A DNA stretch of 38,255 bases from Gammaproteobacteria bacterium. Lineage in GTDB: Bacteria > Pseudomonadota > Gammaproteobacteria > SZUA-140. The position numbers were made by a program, and so were the translations under genes. The stretch is taken from positions 1 through 38,255 of the forward strand of contig JADLCS010000035.1 of NCBI GenBank assembly GCA_020847075.1. The letters are read 5' to 3'. Position 1 is the stretch's first letter. The number at the start of each line of letters is the position of its first letter. Positions 33,131 through 38,255 of the stretch are shown one piece after another. The notes below the pieces were generated by a model, which saw only the letters and a program-made list of their open reading frames with translations, searched no databases and was not told the origin of the DNA.

Positions 33131-36070
33131 TCACCGCCCGCCCCCGGTTTCCGGGGCGGCGGGCGGCGGCAGCAGGTCGTCCCAGATGCGCGCCACTTCC
33201 GCCCGCGGGGCGGCGAATTGCGCGGCATCCACCACCGTGCCTTCGGTCTCCTGCAGGGCCAGGCGATGCACCACGGCGCGGTAATTGCGGTAGGCGTCGG
33301 TCAACAGGCGGCTGTCCTCCGCGGGGAGCAGGCCCAGGCGCGCCAGGGTTTCCAGCGGGCGGATGTTATCGGTCCAGCGCAGCAGTTCGGGGTGTTCGGG
33401 CGCCCAGCGCAGCACCGCGTACTGGACGATGAACTCGATGTCGGCGATGCCCCCGCGGCCCTGTTTGAGATCGAACTGCCCGGCCCCGTCGCGGGAGAGT
33501 TCGCGCCGCATGCGGTCGCGCATGTCGCCGACCTCCTCGCGCAGGCGGGCGGGGTCGCGCGGGCGGGCCAGGGCGGCCGCGCGGATACGCTCGAATTCCG
33601 CCGTCACGGCGGGATCGCCGGCGACCACCCGGGCGCGCACCAGGGCCTGGTGTTCCCAGGTCCAGGCGGCCTCGCGCTGGTAGTCCTCGAAGGCGGACAG
33701 GGAACTGACCAGCAGACCGGAGCTGCCGCTCGGGCGCAGGCGCAGATCGACCTCGTAGAGGATGCCGGCCGGGGTATGGGTATTGAGCAGGTGAATGATG
33801 CGCTGCGCGAGGCGGGCGTAGCCCTGCGCCAGGGCGGGGTCCTGGTCCGCCGCGTGCAGAAACACCAGATCCAGGTCGGAGCCGTAGCCCAGTTCGATGC
33901 CGCCGAGCTTGCCGTAGGCGACGATGGCGAAGCCGCGATCGAACCGTCGTGTGGCACCCGGATTGCGTCGCATCAGATGGTTCGACGAGAGGCTCAGCAC
34001 CTCGGCGAGGACGACCTCGGCGATCTCGGTCAGATGGTCGCTGACCACCATCAGCGGGATCGCTTCCATGACGTCCGCGGCGGCGACGCGCAGTACGTTC
34101 GAGTGCTTGAAATGGCGCAGGGTTTCCATCTGCTGTTCGAGGTCCTCGGGCGCGATCGCCTCCAGGGCGGTGCGCAGATCGCGCTCGAGCGCGCCGCGGT
34201 CGAGCGGGGCATAGAGGCGGCGCGGGTCGATCAGCTCGTCGAGCAGCAGGGGCTGGTGCGCCAGCATGTCCGAGATCCAGGGACTGGCCGCGCACAGGCG
34301 GACCAGTTGGGCCAGCACCACCGGATTTTCCCCCAGCAGGGCCAGATAGGCAGTGCGGCGCGCGATCTGCTCGATCAGGTCGAGCAGGCGGATCAGCGTC
34401 ACGTCGGGCCGCGGCGTCGCGGCGGCCGCATCGAGCAGCGGCGGGACGACGCGATCCATGCGTGCGCGGCCGCGCTCGCTCAGGGCGCGGTAGACGTGGC
34501 CGTCACGCAGCAGGCCGAGGCGCCGGTGGATCTCCGCGCCGTCGTGGAAACCCGCCTGTGTCAGCAGCGCGACGCCCTCTCCGTCGTCCAGTCCGCCGGA
34601 CCAGAGGGCGCCGTAATCCGGTGCGGACCCCTCCCGCGATCCGGCCGGTTCCGTTTCCCGGCGTGGCACGTTGAACACCTGGTTGAAGTGCCGTTGCACG
34701 CCTGCGCGGTATTGCACGAGTACGCGCGCGAATCCCTCCCAGTCCGGAAAATCCATCGAACGGGCGAGGCGCAGGCGCCCCGTCGCATCGTCCGGCAACT
34801 GATGCGTCTGCCGGTCCGCGGCCATCTGCAGGCGGTTTTCCACCCGGCGCAGGAAACGGTAGGCGTGCTCCAGCTCGGCGGCGGCCTCCTCCGGCAGGTG
34901 GCCGGCGGCCGCGAGCCGGCGCAGGATGGGCAGGATGCGCTGCTCCTGCAGGGCGGGCTCGCGGCCGCCGCGGATCAACTGGAAGGTCTGGCCGATGAAC
35001 TCGATCTCGCGGATACCGCCCGGCCCCAGTTTGATGTTGTCCTCCAGGTCCCGTTTGGCGACCTCCTGGTTGATCAGCGCCTTCATCTCGCGCAGGGACT
35101 CGAACACGCTGAAATCCAGATAGCGGCGATAGACGAAGGGGCGCAGGGTCTGGAGCAGCAGGCGGCCCTGCGCGCGATCCCCCGCGACGGGGCGCGCCTT
35201 GATCATGGCGTAGCGCTCCCATTCCCGGCCCTGCGATTGGTAATAGTCCTCCATCTGTTCGAAGCTCATCACCAGCGGGCCGCTGGTCCCGAACGGACGC
35301 AGGCGCATGTCGGTGCGAAAGACGAAGCCGTCCTCGGTCGGGCGACTCAGGCAGCCGATCAGTCGTTTGCCCAGTTCAGTGAAGAATTCCTCGTTGTCCA
35401 CGCGGGCGCGCCGGCCGCGGGTGGAACCCTCTTCCGGATAGGCGAAGATGAGATCGATATCGGAGGAAAAATTCAGCTCGTAGGCGCCGAGCTTGCCCAT
35501 GCCGAGCACGACCAGGCGCTGCGGCGCACTGGACCGCGCGCCGTGCGGAGCGCCCAGCGTGTGCGCGAGGTGCGTATGCAGCCAGCCCGCGGCGCCGTCG
35601 ATCAGGGCCTCCGCGAGCCAGGACAGTTCACGCAGGGTTTCCTCCAGGCCGGCCCAGCCCGCCAGATCGCGCCAAGCGATGCGGGTCATCTCCCGGCGTC
35701 GGAGCCGCCGCAGCGCGCCGTCCAGCCCGTCTCCGTCGCGGACCCCGGATAACGCGTCGGCGGTCAGCCGGTCGTAGCGATCCGGGCCGTAGCTCAGCAG
35801 CAGATCCCCGCTCTCCAGCAGGCCGCGCAGCAAATCCGGATGCTCCGTACAGTTGCCGGCGACGAAGCCGCTGTAGGCCCATACCCGGCGCAACACGTCC
35901 AGGGTTTCGGCGTGCCGTGGAACGGGGATCCCGGTTTCCGCCGCGGCGGCCGTGTATTGTTCCCAGTACAGCTCGACCTGATGTTGCAGGGCGGGGGGCA
36001 GCGGACCGGCATCGGTGGCGCGCCGCGCCGCGACTTCGGGCGCCGGCGGCGTGGGGTGGGACGATTTCAT
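33131..36070 (-). CDS. glnE: Bifunctional glutamine synthetase adenylyltransferase/deadenylase
   Basis: Controls glutamine synthetase by adding or removing AMP in response to PII and glutamine. 979 aa from this ATG (E. coli 946), with both nucleotidyltransferase domains: the N-terminal deadenylase with GMGKLGAYELNFSSDIDLIF and the C-terminal adenylylase with AYGKLGGIELGYGSDLDLVF, each followed by its own helical PII-uridylyl-transferase-like segment. GPGGIREIEF and GRGGIADIEF are also conserved. An upstream ATG at 36142 is possible but adds an Arg-rich leader; no ribosome site is clear for either. Divergent from pilU. Confidence 0.95.
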   Translation of the reverse strand: MKSSHPTPPAPEVAARRATDAGPLPPALQHQVELYWEQYTAAAAETGIPVPRHAETLDVLRRVWAYSGFVAGNCTEHPDLLRGLLESGDLLLSYGPDRYDRLTADALSGVRDGDGLDGALRRLRRREMTRIAWRDLAGWAGLEETLRELSWLAEALIDGAAGWLHTHLAHTLGAPHGARSSAPQRLVVLGMGKLGAYELNFSSDIDLIFAYPEEGSTRGRRARVDNEEFFTELGKRLIGCLSRPTEDGFVFRTDMRLRPFGTSGPLVMSFEQMEDYYQSQGREWERYAMIKARPVAGDRAQGRLLLQTLRPFVYRRYLDFSVFESLREMKALINQEVAKRDLEDNIKLGPGGIREIEFIGQTFQLIRGGREPALQEQRILPILRRLAAAGHLPEEAAAELEHAYRFLRRVENRLQMAADRQTHQLPDDATGRLRLARSMDFPDWEGFARVLVQYRAGVQRHFNQVFNVPRRETEPAGSREGSAPDYGALWSGGLDDGEGVALLTQAGFHDGAEIHRRLGLLRDGHVYRALSERGRARMDRVVPPLLDAAAATPRPDVTLIRLLDLIEQIARRTAYLALLGENPVVLAQLVRLCAASPWISDMLAHQPLLLDELIDPRRLYAPLDRGALERDLRTALEAIAPEDLEQQMETLRHFKHSNVLRVAAADVMEAIPLMVVSDHLTEIAEVVLAEVLSLSSNHLMRRNPGATRRFDRGFAIVAYGKLGGIELGYGSDLDLVFLHAADQDPALAQGYARLAQRIIHLLNTHTPAGILYEVDLRLRPSGSSGLLVSSLSAFEDYQREAAWTWEHQALVRARVVAGDPAVTAEFERIRAAALARPRDPARLREEVGDMRDRMRRELSRDGAGQFDLKQGRGGIADIEFIVQYAVLRWAPEHPELLRWTDNIRPLETLARLGLLPAEDSRLLTDAYRNYRAVVHRLALQETEGTVVDAAQFAAPRAEVARIWDDLLPPPAAPETGGGR

Positions 36071-36226
36071 GCGCACAGCATAAAAGACCGGCCGGGCGCC
36101 GGCAACCGGCGCATGACGACCGAAAAGTGAGAATCGGGTCACTCAAGCCGGTTTACGATCCAGTCGATAGTAATACCGGAGGGGTCGCCAACGTTTCCCG
36201 TATCCTGGGCCGGCGCAGAGGCATTC

Positions 36227-37375
36227 ATGGAATTCACCGACTATCTGAAATTAATGGTCGCAAAAGAGGGGTCCGATCTGTTTCTCACGGTCGGGGCGCC
36301 GCCTTCGATGCGCATCCACGGGCAGATCAAGCCGGTCGACAAGTCGCCCCTGCCGCCGGGCGCCACCAAATTGATCGCATACAAGCTGATGAACGCGGAC
36401 CAGCAGGCCGCGTTCGAAAAGAGCCCCGAGATGAATCTCGCGATCGCCGACCCGGGTATCGGGCGTTTCCGCGTCAACATCTTCCGGCAGCGTAATCACG
36501 TCGGCCTGGTCATCCGCAACATCAAGGTCAAGATCCCCAGCATGGAGGAATTGGGGCTGCCCCCGATCCTGAGCAAGCTGGTGATGCAGAAGCGCGGCCT
36601 GATCCTGTTCGTCGGCGCCACCGGTTCGGGTAAATCGACCTCGCTGGCCGCCATGATCGATTACCGCAACAACACCAGCGCCGGACATATCGTCACCATC
36701 GAGGACCCGATCGAATACGTGCACAACCACAAGCGCTCCATCATCACCCAGCGCGAGGTGGGCGACGATACCGCCACTTACGAAGAGGCCCTGAAGAACA
36801 CCCTGCGGCAGGCGCCGGACGTCATTCTCATCGGTGAGGTGCGCGACCGCGAGACCATGGAGTATGCGATCTCCTTCGCCGAGACGGGGCATCTCGCCAT
36901 CTCCACCCTGCATGCGAACAATGCCAACCAGGCCTTCGACCGCATCATCAATTTCTTTCCGGAAGATCGTCGCAACCAGTTGTTGATGGATCTGTCGCTG
37001 AATGTCCGCGGCATCGTCTCCCAGCGCCTCATCCCGGCGCTGGACGGCAAGCGCGCCGCCGCGTTCGAGATCCTGCTCGGCACCCCGCTGGTCAACGATC
37101 TGATCCTCAAGGGAGAGATCCACAAGATCAAGGAAGTCATGGAGAAATCGGAGAACCTCGGGATGCAGACCTTCGACGGCGCGCTGTACAAGCTGTACAA
37201 GGCCGGACGCATATCCTATGAAGAGGCCCTGCGCAACGCCGATTCCCAGAACAACCTGCGCCTGCGCATCGACCTGGAGGAGAAGGACGTCGAGAAGAGC
37301 GCGGAGGTCAACGGCCTGCGCCTGGAGGACACCGAGGACGACGACCGGGGATACCGGGCGATTTCCCTTTCCTAG
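36227..37375 (+). CDS. pilU: Type IV pilus retraction ATPase PilU
   Basis: 382 aa, the length of PilU rather than PilT (about 345). MEFTDYLKLMVAKEGSDLFL at the N-terminus, Walker A GATGSGKST (Lys136), the Asp box TIEDPIEYVHNHK, Walker B ILIGEVRDRETM and His-box HLAISTLHANNA. The C-terminal extension is acidic (RLEDTEDDDRG). PilU is an accessory retraction motor that works with PilT; pilT is usually just upstream but is not here. AGAGG lies about 6 bases before the ATG. A strong terminator follows. Confidence 0.93.
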   Translation: MEFTDYLKLMVAKEGSDLFLTVGAPPSMRIHGQIKPVDKSPLPPGATKLIAYKLMNADQQAAFEKSPEMNLAIADPGIGRFRVNIFRQRNHVGLVIRNIKVKIPSMEELGLPPILSKLVMQKRGLILFVGATGSGKSTSLAAMIDYRNNTSAGHIVTIEDPIEYVHNHKRSIITQREVGDDTATYEEALKNTLRQAPDVILIGEVRDRETMEYAISFAETGHLAISTLHANNANQAFDRIINFFPEDRRNQLLMDLSLNVRGIVSQRLIPALDGKRAAAFEILLGTPLVNDLILKGEIHKIKEVMEKSENLGMQTFDGALYKLYKAGRISYEEALRNADSQNNLRLRIDLEEKDVEKSAEVNGLRLEDTEDDDRGYRAISLS

Positions 37376-37387
37376 CCGGGGCGTCGA

Positions 37388-37427
37388 ATAAAAAAGCCCC
37401 GCCCGGCAACGCCCGGCGGGGCTTTTC
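37388..37427. terminator. Bidirectional Rho-independent terminator
   Basis: AAAAAAGCCCCGCC...GGCGGGGCTTTT: a GC-rich stem with A-tract on one side and T-tract on the other, between the convergent ends of pilU (+) and groEL (-). It can end both transcripts. Confidence 0.9.
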
Positions 37428-37460
37428 GTTTTCCAGCGAACCGGCTCGCGCCGGGGCTGT

Positions 37461-38255
37461 TTACATCATGCCGCCCATGCCGGACATGTCCGGCGCGCCG
37501 CCGGCCGGCTTGTCGTCCTGCGGGAGCTCGGCGATCATCGCCTCGGTCGTGATCATCAGACCGGAGACGGAGGCCGCGTTCTGCAGCGCCGAGCGCGTGA
37601 CCTTGGTCGGATCCAGGATGCCGAACTCGATCATGTCGCCGAACTCGCCGTTCGCGGCGTTATAGCCGAAGCTGCCCTTGCCCTCGGCGACCTTGTTCAG
37701 GATCACCGACGGTTCGTCGCCGGCGTTGGCGACGATCTGGCGCAGCGGCTCCTCCATCGCGCGGCGCGCGATGTTGATGCCGACGTCCTGATCGTGGTTG
37801 TCGCCCTTGATGCTTTTGATCGCCTGCAGGGCACGCACCAGCGCCACGCCGCCGCCCGGAACCACGCCTTCCTCCACCGCCGCACGCGTCGCATGCAGGG
37901 CGTCTTCCACGCGCGCCTTCTTTTCCTTCATCTCGATCTCGGTGGCTGCGCCGACCTTGATCACGGCCACGCCGCCCGCCAGCTTGGCGACGCGCTCCTG
38001 CAGCTTCTCCTTGTCGTAATCGGAGGTGGTTTCCTCGATCTGCGCCTTGATCTGGGCGACGCGCGCCTCGATGTCGGGCTTCTTGCCGGCGCCTTTGACG
38101 ATCGTGGTCTTTTCCTTCTCCATGATCACCTTCTTGGCGCGGCCGAGCATGTTGAGCGTCACATTTTCGAGCTTCATGCCGAGGTCGTCGGAGATGAGCT
38201 GGCCGCCGGTGAGGATCGCGATGTCCTCGAGCATCGCCTTGCGGCGATCGCCGAA
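37461..38255 (-). CDS. groEL: Chaperonin GroEL, C-terminal part (cut by window edge)
   Basis: 264 codons reaching the window end in frame ([18 protein letters not shown]), so the 5' half, with the apical domain and the rest, lies outside. Visible parts are the C-terminal intermediate and equatorial domains, with [34 protein letters not shown] and the flexible tail ending [13 protein letters not shown]. Folding chaperone, forms 14-mers with GroES. No sign of damage. It is not complete in this window. Confidence 0.97.
   Translation of the reverse strand, partial: FGDRRKAMLEDIAILTGGQLISDDLGMKLENVTLNMLGRAKKVIMEKEKTTIVKGAGKKPDIEARVAQIKAQIEETTSDYDKEKLQERVAKLAGGVAVIKVGAATEIEMKEKKARVEDALHATRAAVEEGVVPGGGVALVRALQAIKSIKGDNHDQDVGINIARRAMEEPLRQIVANAGDEPSVILNKVAEGKGSFGYNAANGEFGDMIEFGILDPTKVTRSALQNAASVSGLMITTEAMIAELPQDDKPAGGAPDMSGMGGMM

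Noticed and set aside
33218..35752. 844-codon open frame on the plus strand
   Set aside because: Antisense to glnE; caused by strong GC3 bias. No family motifs, Gln/Ala/Val-rich shadow composition.

Overview
The window is about 38 kb of GC-rich chromosome, most likely from a free-living gammaproteobacterium of Chromatiales/Ectothiorhodospiraceae type. The evidence is the gene content (hldE, waaA, lpxL and msbA for lipid A/Kdo; pilU; glnE; oligopeptidase A; a metal-switched HemB without the zinc cysteines), strong GC3 bias that produces long antisense shadow ORFs, and several families of dispersed intergenic palindromes. The species cannot be named from the sequence alone. No rRNA, tRNA, CRISPR array, transposase or integrase gene was seen.

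Layout. (1) 1-3128, housekeeping, plus strand: adenylate kinase with a very unusual lysine-rich histone H1-like tail, hemB and aroE. (2) 3129-6165, accessory: a paired-palindrome repeat, an unrecognised 274-aa protein behind a flagellar-sigma-like promoter, then an AT-richer stretch (4254-5526) that reads as a decayed integron cassette cluster without an integrase. It holds a PD-(D/E)XK-like protein, a 39-aa hydrophobic peptide and a cold-shock/DUF1294 membrane protein, with two attC-like sites and one attC half-site. It ends a few bases from an oppositely oriented ParE-type toxin-antitoxin pair. (3) 6166-14906: gamma carbonic anhydrase, oligopeptidase A, a membrane diguanylate cyclase, thiC, a Pcm-like methyltransferase and a TolC-family protein. 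(4) 14907-15548: a 640-bp gene-free mosaic of repeats. (5) 15549-31865, envelope glycan locus: hldE-waaA (minus), divergent lpxL-msbA (plus), a tight minus-strand operon (ligase-like protein, asnB-type amidotransferase, GT9, GT4, GT4), a second minus-strand pair (Caps_synth-like, GT2), then a plus-strand GT4 plus sulfotransferase. (6) 31873-37375: zf-CHCC protein, ilvE and glnE (minus), and pilU (plus). (7) 37461-38255: the C-terminal half of groEL, cut by the window edge.

How the genes fit together: HldE supplies ADP-heptose, WaaA adds Kdo, LpxL acylates lipid A and MsbA flips it. The neighbouring glycosyltransferases, amidotransferase, ligase-like protein and sulfotransferase probably build and decorate the outer core, O-chain or an exopolysaccharide.

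The most notable non-standard features are the cassette cluster, the adenylate kinase tail, and heptanucleotide tandem repeats that sit at gene ends, in one case forming the last codons of waaA and in another abutting the aroE start codon. These repeats are interleaved with three families of dispersed palindromes. All assignments come from reading the sequence and from memory of protein families; no database search was run.
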